Notes under the pieces: model-generated
What the model was told of the DNA's origin: nothing
The model's input: only the letters and a program-made list of their open reading frames with translations
Database searches by the model: none
Origin: Rathayibacter sp. VKM Ac-2760
GTDB taxonomy: Bacteria > Actinomycetota > Actinomycetes > Actinomycetales > Microbacteriaceae
NCBI RefSeq assembly: GCF_009834185.1
Contig: NZ_CP047173.1
Span: 2,604,001-2,668,000 of the forward strand
DNA length: 64,000 bases
Direction: 5' to 3'
Translations under genes and position numbers: made by a program
In this document: piece after piece, positions 16,831-24,840 of the stretch
How positions within the stretch are numbered: position 1 is the stretch's first letter
How the letters are laid out: every line of letters starts with the position of its first letter

Positions 16831-16913
16831 GCGCGATCCGCGTGCCAGCGGATCGCGCTAGGCGTCCGCGACCCGCTCTGCGGAACTCACCACGTCGAGA
16901 AGCCGACCGCGCG
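16831..16913 (+). repeat. Second repeat block with conserved hairpin, copy A
   Basis: The hairpin GCGCGATCCGC-GTGCCA-GCGGATCGCGC (16831-16858) is followed 67 bases after the start of its 22-base core by AGCCGACCGCGCG (16901-16913). Both segments recur in the same order and at nearly the same spacing (69 bases) on the opposite strand at 48329-48410. The interior is diverged. Both copies sit next to clusters of the GGTCGAG-type palindromes. No coding function is evident. Confidence 0.65.
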
Positions 16914-16942
16914 GACGCCCGGCAGGGACGGGCGTCCGACGA

Positions 16943-16965
16943 GAAGCGGGGCTACGCCCCGCTTC
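16943..16965 (-). terminator. Hairpin terminator after dgt
   Basis: Three bases past the dgt stop, GAAGCGGGGC, a three-base loop and GCCCCGCTTC make a perfect 10-bp stem. The following bases TCGTCG are not a T-run, so it is an actinobacterial-type terminator candidate without a clear U tract. Confidence 0.65.
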
Positions 16966-16968
16966 GAG

Positions 16969-18222
16969 TCAGTGGCACAGCCGTTCGAACCAGCTCAGGG
17001 CGCTCTGGTCGGTGAGGTTGGCGACCTGGTCGACGACGACGCGGCGGCGGGCGTCGTCGGTGCCGGCGGCGTTCCAGTCCTCGGCGAAGCCGGCGTCGAG
17101 GGCGCCGGCACCGCGCTCGAGGAGGGTGTCGGCGAGGCGGGTGAGGACCTCGCGCTGCTGGGCGTAGATGGGCTGGCGGGTGTTGCGGGACATCACGAAG
17201 GTGGCGACGATGCCCTTGAGGACGGCGATCTCGGCCTGCTGCTCGCGGGGGACGACGACGTGGCCGCCGAAGCGGACGAGGTCGGGGTGCGAGTAGGCGT
17301 CGCGGGTGGCCTCGGTGGCGGAGGCGGCGAAGCGGCCGATGAGCTGGCTGGTGAGGTTCTTGAGGCGCGCCTGGTCGCGGCGGGAGCCGTCCCAGGAGTC
17401 GACCCAGACGTCGAGGGAGTCGAGCCGGTCGAAGGCGGCGACGAGCTCGTCGTGGCCGATCTCGCCGCCGACCCAGGAGTGCATCGACTCGACGAGGTCG
17501 TCGTGGTCGACGCGGGAGCCGAGCGCCTCGACGTCGATGTAGCCGGAGAAGACGGCGTCCTCGAAGTCGTGCACCGAGTAGGCGATGTCGTCGGAGAGGT
17601 CCATCACCTCGGCCTCGATGCAGCGGACGCCCTCGGGTGCGCCCTCGCGCATCCAGGTGAAGGCGGGTTCGTCGTCGGCGTAGAAGCCGTACTTGGCGCG
17701 GCCGGAGGGGTCGGCGACGGAGCGGGTGTCGGGCCACGGGTACTTGCAGCTCGCGTCGAGACTCGAGCGCGTGAGGTTCAGCCCGTAGGGGCGGTCGTCG
17801 TCGCCGAAGACCTTCGCCTCGAGGCGGGTGAGCAGCCGGAAGGTCTGCGCGTTGCCCTCGAAGCCGCCGATCGACTCGGCCCAGGTGTTGAGGGCGCGCT
17901 CGCCGTTGTGACCGAAGGGCGGGTGGCCGATGTCGTGCGCGAGGCACGCGGTGTCGACGACGTCGGGGTCGAGGTCGAGGCTGGTCGCGAGCTCGCGGCC
18001 GATCTGGGCGACCTCGAGCGAGTGGGTGAGCCGGTTGCGGGCGAAGTCGACTCCGGCGGTCGGGCTGAGCACCTGCGTCTTCGCGGCGAGTCTGCGCAGC
18101 GAGCTGGAGTGGAAGAGCCGGGCGCGGTCGCGGGCGAAATCGGAGCGGCGGGTGCTGTGGTCCTCCGGCAGGAACCGCTCGACGTCGACGAGCGAGTACC
18201 CCCAGAGCGCGCGATCATCCAC
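16969..18222 (-). CDS. dgt: Deoxyguanosinetriphosphate triphosphohydrolase-like protein
   Basis: 417 residues, GTG start. An HD-domain nucleotidase converting dNTPs to nucleoside and triphosphate. HD-metal motifs: RNRLTHSLEVAQIGRELA (first His), ACLAHDIGHPPFGHNGE (HD pair), and DDIAYSVHDFEDA (late Asp). The opening YSLVDVERFLPEDHSTRRSDFARDRARLFHS is the usual actinobacterial form with the conserved RR..FARDR region. It overlaps the dusB stop by 8 bases and continues toward dnaG, the conserved dusB-dgt-dnaG order. Confidence 0.95.
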   Translation of the reverse strand: MDDRALWGYSLVDVERFLPEDHSTRRSDFARDRARLFHSSSLRRLAAKTQVLSPTAGVDFARNRLTHSLEVAQIGRELATSLDLDPDVVDTACLAHDIGHPPFGHNGERALNTWAESIGGFEGNAQTFRLLTRLEAKVFGDDDRPYGLNLTRSSLDASCKYPWPDTRSVADPSGRAKYGFYADDEPAFTWMREGAPEGVRCIEAEVMDLSDDIAYSVHDFEDAVFSGYIDVEALGSRVDHDDLVESMHSWVGGEIGHDELVAAFDRLDSLDVWVDSWDGSRRDQARLKNLTSQLIGRFAASATEATRDAYSHPDLVRFGGHVVVPREQQAEIAVLKGIVATFVMSRNTRQPIYAQQREVLTRLADTLLERGAGALDAGFAEDWNAAGTDDARRRVVVDQVANLTDQSALSWFERLCH

Positions 18223-19405
18223 CGCTGTGGTGGATCTCGGCGGCGGAGACGGCGTCGCGCTGGTCGGCGTTCAGCTCTCGGGACTCCAGCCAGCGGTCGG
18301 GCAGGGACGGGGTCTTCGGCGAGCCGGCGCGGCCGCGCTGGCCCTCGGCGGCCTCTCCCGGGTAGGGCACGTCGGGGTCGAGGGTGGCGAGCAGCTCGTC
18401 GAGCTCGGCGAGCGTGACGACGGAGGCCATCCGGGCGCGCAGGTCGCCGCCGACGGGGTAGCCCTTGAAGTACCAGGCGACGTGCTTGCGGATGTCGCGG
18501 CAGCCGCGCTCCTCGCTCTCGAAGAACTCGCAGATCAGCTGGGCGTGCCGGCGGAAGGCGGCGGCGACCTGACCGAGCGTCGGCGTGAACCGCTCGTCGG
18601 AGCCGGCGAAGGCGGCGGCGAGGTCGCCGAAGAGCCACGGGCGGCCGAGGCAGCCGCGACCGACGACGACGCCGTCGCAGCCGGTCTCGCTCATCATCCG
18701 CAGCGCGTCCTCGGCCGACCAGATGTCGCCGTTGCCGAGCACGGGGACGCTCGAGATCGCCTCCTTGAGGGTCGCGATCGCGGACCAGTCGGCCTGGCCG
18801 CTGTAGAACTCGGAGGCGGTGCGGGCGTGCAGCGCGATCGACGCGACTCCCGCGCCCTCCGCGGCCCGGCCCGCCTCGAGGTAGGTGAGGTGGTCGGCGT
18901 CGATGCCCTTGCGCATCTTGACGGTCAGCGGGACGTCGCCCGCCGCCTTCACCGCGCCCTCGACGATCTGCCGGAACAGCGGGAGCTTCCACGGCAGGGC
19001 CGCTCCCCCGCCCTTGCGGGTGACCTTGGCGACGGGGCAGCCGAAGTTGAGGTCGATGTGGTCGGCGCGGTCCTCGGCGACGAGCATCGTGACGGCCTCG
19101 GCGACCGTCTTCGGGTCGACCCCGTAGAGCTGGATCGAGCGGACCTTCTCGCTGGGGTGGTGGCGGATGAGGCGCATCGACTCCGGGGTGCGCTCGACGA
19201 GCGCGCGGGAGGTGATCATCTCGCTGACGAACAGAATTTGTCCGGCACCGGGGCCGTTGCCGAACTCGCGGCAGAGCCGGCGGAACGCGGTGTTGGTGAT
19301 CCCGGCCATGGGCGCGAGGACGACGGGGGCGTCGAGTTCGAGGGGGCCGATCCGGAGCGCCGGCGCGGTGCGCGCGGGCGGTGCAGCCATGAGAGTGGAG
19401 GACAT
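18215..19405 (-). CDS. dusB: tRNA-dihydrouridine synthase
   Basis: 396 residues. A flavoprotein that reduces uridines in the tRNA D-loop. TIM-barrel motifs: VLAPMAGITNTAFRRLCREFG (FMN phosphate region), IDLNFGCPVAKVTRKGGGAALP with the catalytic Cys, LTVKMRKGID, IALHARTASEFYSG, VPVLGNGDIWSAEDA and GVVVGRGCLGRPWLF. The C-terminal helical domain has RKHVAWYFKGYP. The start ATG at 19405 (MSSTLMAAPP) has GGGAG upstream; a second ATG at 19390 lacks a ribosome site. It is divergent from the YbaK gene. Confidence 0.94.
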   Translation of the reverse strand: MSSTLMAAPPARTAPALRIGPLELDAPVVLAPMAGITNTAFRRLCREFGNGPGAGQILFVSEMITSRALVERTPESMRLIRHHPSEKVRSIQLYGVDPKTVAEAVTMLVAEDRADHIDLNFGCPVAKVTRKGGGAALPWKLPLFRQIVEGAVKAAGDVPLTVKMRKGIDADHLTYLEAGRAAEGAGVASIALHARTASEFYSGQADWSAIATLKEAISSVPVLGNGDIWSAEDALRMMSETGCDGVVVGRGCLGRPWLFGDLAAAFAGSDERFTPTLGQVAAAFRRHAQLICEFFESEERGCRDIRKHVAWYFKGYPVGGDLRARMASVVTLAELDELLATLDPDVPYPGEAAEGQRGRAGSPKTPSLPDRWLESRELNADQRDAVSAAEIHHSGG

Positions 19406-19466
19406 CGGTATCGATTCTCCCAGATCCTGTGTTGGGGAAGGCGAACGAGCGGAGAGGTGGGGACGG

Positions 19467-20009
19467 ATGGGCGAGAACGACGCTGTGGAGGACGCACCGG
19501 TGGAGGACGCGACGGTGGAGGACGCAGCGGAGCGGGACGGACCGGCACGCTTCGAGGCCGACGCGCGAGCACGCGGACTGGAGGTCGAGGTCGTCGACCG
19601 CCCGGAGGCCGGGAGCCTGGCCGAGGCGGCCGAGCTGCTCGGCATCGACCCGGGCGGGATCGTGAAGTCGCTCGTGGTCAAGCGCCACGACGGCGGCTTC
19701 GTCTTCGCCCTGGTCCCCGGCGGGCGGCAGATCTCCTGGCCGCTGCTGCGCGCGGTGGTCGGCGTGAACAAGCTCCGCCTGCCGGACGAGTCGGTGGCGC
19801 TGGAGGCGACGGGCTACCGCCGCGGGACCATCACGCCGATCGGCTCCACCACCGCCTGGCCCGTCGTCGCGGACGAGCGGATCGTCGGCCGCCGGATCGC
19901 GCTGGGCGCCGGCACGAGCGGCCGGAGCGCCTTCGTCGAGGCGGACGCGCTGATCGCCGCCTACGGAGCGACGGTCGCCGACATCACGGTCGAGGAGCCT
20001 GCTCGCTGA
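19467..20009 (+). CDS. YbaK/EbsC-type aminoacyl-tRNA deacylase
   Basis: 180 residues, ATG with GGAGAGGTGGGG upstream. A free-standing editing domain that hydrolyses mischarged tRNA (usually Cys- or Ala-tRNAPro). Family features: SLAEAAELLGIDPGGIVKSLVVK, FVFALVPGGRQISWPLLR, GVNKLRLPDE and GYRRGTITPIG, with GAGTSGRSAFVEADAL near the end. The first 40 residues are acidic and contain three 15-bp tandem copies (19485-19529) encoding VEDAP, VEDAT and VEDAA, which are not part of the fold. Its stop lies in a 24-bp tandem duplication and it overlaps the opposite-strand small ORF by 26 bases. Confidence 0.9.
   Translation: MGENDAVEDAPVEDATVEDAAERDGPARFEADARARGLEVEVVDRPEAGSLAEAAELLGIDPGGIVKSLVVKRHDGGFVFALVPGGRQISWPLLRAVVGVNKLRLPDESVALEATGYRRGTITPIGSTTAWPVVADERIVGRRIALGAGTSGRSAFVEADALIAAYGATVADITVEEPAR
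19485..19529 (+). repeat. Three 15-bp tandem copies in the YbaK-type gene start
   Basis: GTGGAGGACGCACCG, GTGGAGGACGCGACG and GTGGAGGACGCAGCG are in frame, each adding VEDA plus one residue to the N-terminal tail. The unit length matches several other tandem duplications at gene ends in this window. Confidence 0.85.
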
Positions 20010-20133
20010 CAGCGGGAGGAGCCTGCTCGCTGACAGCGGGAGGAGCCGGGACCGCGCAGACCCCGTCCTCGCAGACCGGCACGTCCGCCGCGCCGAGCAT
20101 CTCGAACGGCCCGATCGGCGCCCGCTCGCTCAC
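19984..20133 (-). CDS. Small Cys-containing ORF coupled to the DsbA-family gene
   Basis: 49 codons. The GTG at 20131-20133 overlaps the TGA of the DsbA-family gene by 4 bases (GTGA), the same coupling used by real operon partners elsewhere in this window. The peptide begins with a short polar stretch, then PFEMLGAADVPVCEDGVCAVP, with two Cys spaced C-x4-C, and ends in a duplicated PPAVSEQA octapeptide. There is no signal peptide or membrane segment. The Cys pair next to a thiol oxidoreductase suggests a redox or metal partner, which is inference. Its 3' end runs under the convergent YbaK-type gene. I do not recognise a named family. Confidence 0.55.
   Translation of the reverse strand: MSERAPIGPFEMLGAADVPVCEDGVCAVPAPPAVSEQAPPAVSEQAPRP
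19992..20047. repeat. 24-bp tandem duplication at two convergent gene ends
   Basis: A 24-base unit beginning GAGGAGCCTGCTCGCTGACA occurs at 19992-20015 and 20016-20039 without a mismatch, followed by a partial third start. The first copy contains the stop codon of the YbaK-type gene; on the other strand the two copies encode PPAVSEQA twice in the small ORF. Confidence 0.95.
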
Positions 20134-20810
20134 GCGACGACCGCCCGCTGCGCCAGGACGTGCTCCAGCACCTCGGTGAACGCGGTCGGCTCCTGCGCAC
20201 CGGACACCCCGAAGCGGCCGTCGAGCACGAAGAACGGCACACCGTTGATCCCGTACTCGCGGGCCTGGGCGATGTCGGACTGCACGTCGGCGAGGTGGCG
20301 CTGCTCGTCGAGCGCGCGCCGCACCTCGTCGGCGTCGAGCCCGACCTCGGCGGAGAGAGCGGCCAGGACGTCGGAGTCCGCGAGGTCGCGGCCCTCGACG
20401 AAGTAGGCCCGGAGCAGCCGCTCCTTCAGCTCGAGCTGCAGCCCGTTCGCCTTCGCGTGGTGCAGCGCCTGGTGCGCGCGGACGGTCTTGACGTGCACGA
20501 CCGACTCGAAGTGGTAGTCGAGACCGACCTGCGCGGCGATCGCGGTGACGGAGTCGAGCATCTGCTGCGCCTGCTCCACCGGGACGCCCTTGTGCTGCGC
20601 GAGGAACTCGGCCGTGCCGCCGCGGTAGTCCTCCGGCGTCTCGGGCGAGAGCTCGAAGCTGCGGTACTCGACCGCGACCTCCGGCGCGTCGGGGTGGGCG
20701 GCGCGGAACGCCGCCAGTCCGCGCTCGAACTTCCGCTTGCCGATGTAGCACCAGGGGCACGCGATGTCGGACCAGATGTCGACGGTGATGGGGGTCTGCG
20801 CTTCGCTCAC
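20130..20810 (-). CDS. DsbA-family (FrnE-like) oxidoreductase
   Basis: 226 residues. A cytoplasmic thioredoxin-fold protein with active site Cys18-Pro-Trp-Cys21 in VDIWSDIACPWCYIGKRKFE, helical insertion, and the cis-Pro loop INGVPFFVLDGRFGVSGAQ. This is the FrnE/2-hydroxychromene-isomerase-like branch that lacks a signal peptide. The start is set at the GTG at 20810 (VSEAQTPITV) by the family opening; a GTG at 20831 would add seven residues. It follows the aminotransferase-fold gene and is coupled to a small Cys-containing ORF. Confidence 0.93.
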   Translation of the reverse strand: MSEAQTPITVDIWSDIACPWCYIGKRKFERGLAAFRAAHPDAPEVAVEYRSFELSPETPEDYRGGTAEFLAQHKGVPVEQAQQMLDSVTAIAAQVGLDYHFESVVHVKTVRAHQALHHAKANGLQLELKERLLRAYFVEGRDLADSDVLAALSAEVGLDADEVRRALDEQRHLADVQSDIAQAREYGINGVPFFVLDGRFGVSGAQEPTAFTEVLEHVLAQRAVVA

Positions 20811-20837
20811 TCCGAGGACAACCGCTGCCACCGGGAG

Positions 20838-21896
20838 CTATTCCCGCAGCACCCGGACGAGCTCGTCGACGTCGGACTCGTCGTTCCAGAGGTGGAAGGC
20901 GACCCGCAGCCGCCCGCCGCGGCCGGAGACGCGCAGCCCGGCCGCCTGGAGGCGCGCGAGGTCCGCGCCGTCCTCGTCCGGCCAGGAGACGATCGCGCGG
21001 TGCTGCGGCGCGCGGTCGAGGCGCTCGCAGAGCTGGTCGCCCAGCCCGGAGGCGCGCTCCCAGACCTCGGCGAGGTCGAGCGAGCGGAACAGCTCGAGCG
21101 ACGCCTCCGCCCCGACGAACGCCTGCCAGGCGGGCGAGACGTCGAAGCGGCGGGCGTTCTCGGCGAGGTGCATCGCCGGTCCGTAGCAGGAGGACCAGAC
21201 GTCCTCCCCCGAGTACCAGCCGGCCTGCACCGGCAGCAGCTCGGCCGCGTACTCGGGCGAGACGGTGAGGAAGGCGACGCCGCGCGGCGAGCAGAGCCAC
21301 TTGTAGGCGTGGGTGAGGGTCGCGTCGAAGCGGGAGGCGTCGACCGGGAGCACGCCGGCCGCCTGGGTCAGGTCGCAGGCGGTGCGCACGCCGTGCCGGG
21401 CGGCGGCCTCGACGACCGCGTCGAGATCGGCGACGGCGCCGCTGCTGGACTGGACGGCCGAGAAGACGACGAGGTCGTCCGCCTCCTCGACGGAGTCGGC
21501 GAGCGCCTCGAGCGGCACGGAGCGCACCGAGACGCCGCGGTAGGCCTGCGCGAGGAAGGGGAAGACGATCGAGGAGAAGTCGCCGTCGACGCAGAGCACG
21601 CGCGCACCGTCCGGGAGCGACGCGGCGAGCACGGCGGCCATCGCCGAGGTCTGCGAGCCGATCGCCACCTGTGCGACCGGCACGCCCGCGATGTCCGCGA
21701 ACGCCGCTCGCGCCCGCTCGGCGACCGCGCCGTAGGCGGCGGCGGTGCTGCCACCGGCCGACCACTCGTCGAGGTCGGCGCGCAGGGCCGCCGCGGACTC
21801 GCGCGGCGGCAGGCCGAGCGTGCAGGCGTTGTGGTAGCCGCGGGCGCCGGGGAACCGCGCTCGGAGGTCGGCGGGGGCCGGGATCGCGGTGCTCAC
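20838..21896 (-). CDS. Class-V aminotransferase-fold PLP enzyme
   Basis: 352 residues, GTG start. PLP-dependent fold type I protein of the cysteine desulfurase/isopenicillin-N-epimerase/kynureninase group. Visible elements: YHNACTLGLPPRE at the N terminus, IGSQTSAMAAVLAASLP (phosphate site), DLTQAAGVLPVD with the PLP-ring Asp, and THAYKWLCSPRGVAFLTV with the Schiff-base Lys. The C-terminal domain ends LRVAFHLWNDESDVDELVRVL. No scaffold or sulfur gene adjoins it, so the substrate is unknown. It lies immediately upstream of the DsbA-family gene. Confidence 0.87.
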   Translation of the reverse strand: MSTAIPAPADLRARFPGARGYHNACTLGLPPRESAAALRADLDEWSAGGSTAAAYGAVAERARAAFADIAGVPVAQVAIGSQTSAMAAVLAASLPDGARVLCVDGDFSSIVFPFLAQAYRGVSVRSVPLEALADSVEEADDLVVFSAVQSSSGAVADLDAVVEAAARHGVRTACDLTQAAGVLPVDASRFDATLTHAYKWLCSPRGVAFLTVSPEYAAELLPVQAGWYSGEDVWSSCYGPAMHLAENARRFDVSPAWQAFVGAEASLELFRSLDLAEVWERASGLGDQLCERLDRAPQHRAIVSWPDEDGADLARLQAAGLRVSGRGGRLRVAFHLWNDESDVDELVRVLRE

Positions 21897-21960
21897 CCTC
21901 CGAGGATCCCCCTCGGCGCCCCGATCGCCAACACGGGTCCGGCTCCGGGCGCGTCGTGCG

Positions 21961-22995
21961 TCATCGAGCGGCGAGGGCGTGCGCCTGCTCGATCAGCGCG
22001 ACGACGGCCCTGGCGTCCCGCACGTCGACCGGCGGCGCGGCGCCGTCGAGCAGAGTGGCGGCGACTCCGGCGAGGAACGCGGCGTAGTGCCCGCGCTCGC
22101 TGGGCACGACGGTGCCGCCGCGCTCGTCCGTGAGCACGCCGTCCGCCCCCGGACCGACGACACCGAAGCCGTCGTCGAGCGGGGTCGCACCACCGCGCAG
22201 CGCGGCCTCCTGCGGGTCGAGCCCGTCGACCGAGTAGGCGGCCCGGGTGCCGAGCACGCGGAAGCGCGGCGCCGAGGCGCGGGCGACCCGGCTCATCGCG
22301 AGGTGGGAGCGGACACCGCTCTCGTGCAGCAGGGAGACGAAGGCGTCGTCCTCGGCGGCGCTGCCCGCGTGCACCACTCGGGTCTCGGCCGCGGTGACCA
22401 CGGCCGGTCCGAAGAGCAGGAGCGCCTGGTCGACGAGGTGGCTGCCGAGGTCGAAGAGGATGCCGCCGCCCTGCTCCGGGGCGATCTCGGCCTGCCAGCG
22501 GCCGGTCTTCGGCGCACTCCAGCGCTCGAAGGTCGACTCGAAGCGGATCACCTCGCCCAGCGCGCCCTCGCGCAGCAGGCGCCGCACGGTGAGGAGGTCG
22601 GCGTCCCAGCGGCGGTTCTGGAAGACGAAGACGGGCGCTCCGCCCGCCTCCGACGCCGCGAGGATCGCATCGACGTCGGCGGTGCTCGGCGCGAACGGCT
22701 TGTCGATCACGACCGCGACACCGGCGCTCAGCACCTGCTCGGCCTGCTCGCGGTGCACCGAGGGCGGCGTGGCCAGCACGACGAGGTCGGGCCGCTCGGC
22801 CAGCACCGCGTCGAGGCCGGCGACGATCCGGGCGCCCGAATGCGCGGCGGCAGCGGCGGCGGCGCGCTCGGGGTCCGAGGTGGCGACGGCGACGACCGTG
22901 AAGGACGGATCCGCGGCGAGGAACGGCGAGTGGAAGACCCGGCCGGCGAGTCCGAAGCCGACGAGCCCCACCCGGAGGATCCGTCCGGCGCTCAC
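21961..22995 (-). CDS. Gfo/Idh/MocA-family oxidoreductase
   Basis: 344 residues from the GTG at 22995. The N-terminal NAD(P) Rossmann fold shows RVGLVGFGLAGRVFHSPFL and VVLATPPSVHREQAEQVLSAG. The catalytic signature is VVIDKPFAPS (the EKP-type motif, here DKP), followed by QNRRWDADLLTVRRLL and GILFDLGSHLVDQALLLFG. These proteins oxidise or reduce sugars, inositols or related compounds. The start overlaps the stop of a 26-codon ORF (GTGA), and no good ribosome site of its own is seen, suggesting translational coupling. Confidence 0.9.
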   Translation of the reverse strand: MSAGRILRVGLVGFGLAGRVFHSPFLAADPSFTVVAVATSDPERAAAAAAAHSGARIVAGLDAVLAERPDLVVLATPPSVHREQAEQVLSAGVAVVIDKPFAPSTADVDAILAASEAGGAPVFVFQNRRWDADLLTVRRLLREGALGEVIRFESTFERWSAPKTGRWQAEIAPEQGGGILFDLGSHLVDQALLLFGPAVVTAAETRVVHAGSAAEDDAFVSLLHESGVRSHLAMSRVARASAPRFRVLGTRAAYSVDGLDPQEAALRGGATPLDDGFGVVGPGADGVLTDERGGTVVPSERGHYAAFLAGVAATLLDGAAPPVDVRDARAVVALIEQAHALAAR

Positions 22996-23072
22996 GCCGC
23001 CACCGCCCGCTGCCGGGACTCGCCGGAGCAGGAATTCGTCGTGGGGAGCAGGACCTCGAGGACAGCCGTCAT
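22992..23072 (-). CDS. 26-codon ORF coupled upstream of the Gfo/Idh/MocA gene
   Basis: The ATG at 23072 is preceded by AGGATGGAGGC, a strong ribosome site. The frame encodes MTAVLEVLLPTTNSCSGES followed by a basic/Ala end, and its TGA overlaps the downstream GTG by 4 bases. It contains one Cys and several Leu and Thr but no run of one amino acid, so a classical attenuator is not evident. It could be a regulatory leader or a microprotein. No named family is recognised. Confidence 0.5.
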   Translation of the reverse strand: MTAVLEVLLPTTNSCSGESRQRAVAA

Positions 23073-23264
23073 GCCTCCATCCTGGCAGGGGCCGTCGGCG
23101 CGTCCGGAGGCCCGGCGAGGCGTTCCGCACGGAATCGGGCCGACAATTCTAGGCCCGCCGCAGCCCGACCAGCGCGGAACAGCGTCGACGACGCGACAGC
23201 CCCGCGCCCCCGGAATCCGCGTCGTTACGCTCGCCACTCGCGCGCCGCCGTGACGACCCGGTCG

Positions 23265-23290
23265 TGATGGCCCGTCCTGATGGCCCGTCC
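23265..23290 (+). repeat. 13-bp tandem duplication upstream of the peptidase gene
   Basis: TGATGGCCCGTCC occurs twice in direct succession and is followed by a third partial copy (TGACGCCCG). It ends 22 bases before the peptidase ATG, just upstream of the ribosome site GAGAGGAA. The 240-base gap 23073-23312 otherwise holds only the divergent promoters. Confidence 0.85.
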
Positions 23291-23312
23291 TGACGCCCGA
23301 GAGAGGAACCGC

Positions 23313-24779
23313 ATGAAGAACCACCCGATGAACGCCCTGGGGTGCCTCGTGGCGATGACGCTGTCCGGCTGCACCGCGGGCGCACCCGCGACGGTCGACG
23401 ATTCCACGGTCGGGCCCGGCGCGCAGGTGTCGTCCTGGCTCTCCCGGCACGCGGATCTGTCCTGGTCCGACTGCCCGACGGAGGCGATCCCCGATCTGGA
23501 GGGCGTGGGCGCGCAGTGCGGCACGCTCACGGCACCGATCGACTGGAGCCGGCCCGACACCTCGGACTCCTTCGTCCTCCGGTTCGTCAGAGCCTCGCGA
23601 GGGGGCGCCCACGACCAGGTCCTGATGGTGAACCCGGGAGGACCGGGCGGCTCGGCCGCGGGCATGGCTCTCAGCCTGGCCCTCACGCCGGCCGCCGCTC
23701 CCGTCTTCGAGACGTACGACGTGATCGGGATCGAGCCGCGGGGACTCACGGAGGAGACGGACCTCGCCTGCGACTCCGAGGCGATCGACGACGACAGCGA
23801 GGGAGCCGTGGAGGAGTGCTCGACGGCCAGCCCGTTCGCCACCCACGCCTCCACCACCGACCTGGTGATGGACCACGAACTGCTGCGGCAGGCACTGAAG
23901 CAGGACGAGTTCGACTTCTACGGCGTCTCCTACGGCACCTACGTCGGCAGCGTCTACGCGACGCTGTTCCCCGACAGGGTGGGCCGGATGATCCTGGACA
24001 GCGTCGCGGACACCGCGTCCATGATCCGGACGAGCGACATCGAGGGGTTCGAGGAGAGCGTCGGGAGGCTGCTCGAGGCCTGCACGTCCGGCGCCCTCGG
24101 AGCCTGCCCGTTCACCGGCGACCGGCCGGAGGCGACCGAGCAGCTGACGGCCCTCGTGCGGACGCTGGCGGACCGGCCCCGGCGGGCGACCGGCCCGGAC
24201 GGCGAGGAGACCGAGGTCGGTGGCCGCGAACTCGCCTCGTACCTGCTGACGCAGGCGTACGGGCCCCGGTCCTCGTGGAGCGCGACCGTCGCCGTCCTCC
24301 GCGGAGTGACGGCCGGCGATGCGGACGCGCTCGCGACCGTCGCGAGCACCGACGACTCCGAGGTCGATCGGGCCCTCGACTACGCCGTCGTCTGCGCGAT
24401 CCCGGGAGCGGACGACGCCGCCGGAGCGCAGAGCGAGCAGCAGGCGGGCACGGGGGTGCTCGGGATCCTCGAGGAGGAGGACGGCTCCCCGCGGGACTGC
24501 GATCGGTGGGGCGAGTACGAGCGACTGGACCCGGCGCTCTCCTCCACCGGCGGGAACAGGATCCTCATCGTCTCCACTCTGCACGACCCCGCCACGCCGC
24601 TCGCGGATGCGCGTCGCCTGCACGAGACCGAGCTGACGAACAGCACGCTCCTCGAGGTGGACGCGGACGGCCACGGCGCCCTGTACGCGGACTCCACGTG
24701 CGCGACGGATGTCGCGAACGCCTACCTGGCCTCCGGAGCGCTCCCCGCCGATCCGACCCGGTGCGAGACGGACCACTGA
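23313..24779 (+). CDS. Secreted alpha/beta-hydrolase lipoprotein, tripeptidyl-aminopeptidase (S33) type
   Basis: 488 residues; ATG with GAGAGGAA. A short lipoprotein signal ends in LSGC (Cys20). The catalytic part has the oxyanion loop NPGGPGGSAAG (108-118), EPRGLT (usually DPRG), nucleophile GVSYGTYVGS with Ser206, the acid in STLHDPATPLADA, and the His in DADGHGALYADSTCA. The C-terminal TAP-like domain has paired Cys residues. Such enzymes release tripeptides or hydrolyse esters outside the cell. Four 15-bp tandem units follow the stop. Confidence 0.88.
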   Translation: MKNHPMNALGCLVAMTLSGCTAGAPATVDDSTVGPGAQVSSWLSRHADLSWSDCPTEAIPDLEGVGAQCGTLTAPIDWSRPDTSDSFVLRFVRASRGGAHDQVLMVNPGGPGGSAAGMALSLALTPAAAPVFETYDVIGIEPRGLTEETDLACDSEAIDDDSEGAVEECSTASPFATHASTTDLVMDHELLRQALKQDEFDFYGVSYGTYVGSVYATLFPDRVGRMILDSVADTASMIRTSDIEGFEESVGRLLEACTSGALGACPFTGDRPEATEQLTALVRTLADRPRRATGPDGEETEVGGRELASYLLTQAYGPRSSWSATVAVLRGVTAGDADALATVASTDDSEVDRALDYAVVCAIPGADDAAGAQSEQQAGTGVLGILEEEDGSPRDCDRWGEYERLDPALSSTGGNRILIVSTLHDPATPLADARRLHETELTNSTLLEVDADGHGALYADSTCATDVANAYLASGALPADPTRCETDH

Positions 24780-24780
24780 C

Positions 24781-24840
24781 CAGTGGCCCGGCGAGCAGTG
24801 GCCCGGCGAGCGGCGGCCCGTCGAGCGGCCGCCCGGCTCA
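24781..24840. repeat. Four 15-bp tandem units between convergent genes
   Basis: CAGTGGCCCGGCGAG occurs twice exactly, then CGGCGGCCCGTCGAG and CGGCCGCCCGGCTCA. The array starts one base after the peptidase stop codon and its last unit contains the uppS stop codon, so it fills the whole 58-base junction. Confidence 0.9.

Noticed and set aside
16755..17015. An 86-codon plus-strand frame with a segment (AIRVPADR) similar to one at 48.4 kb
   Set aside because: The similarity comes from the shared non-coding hairpin block, and the frame overlaps the dgt end antisense. It is treated as repeat, not gene.
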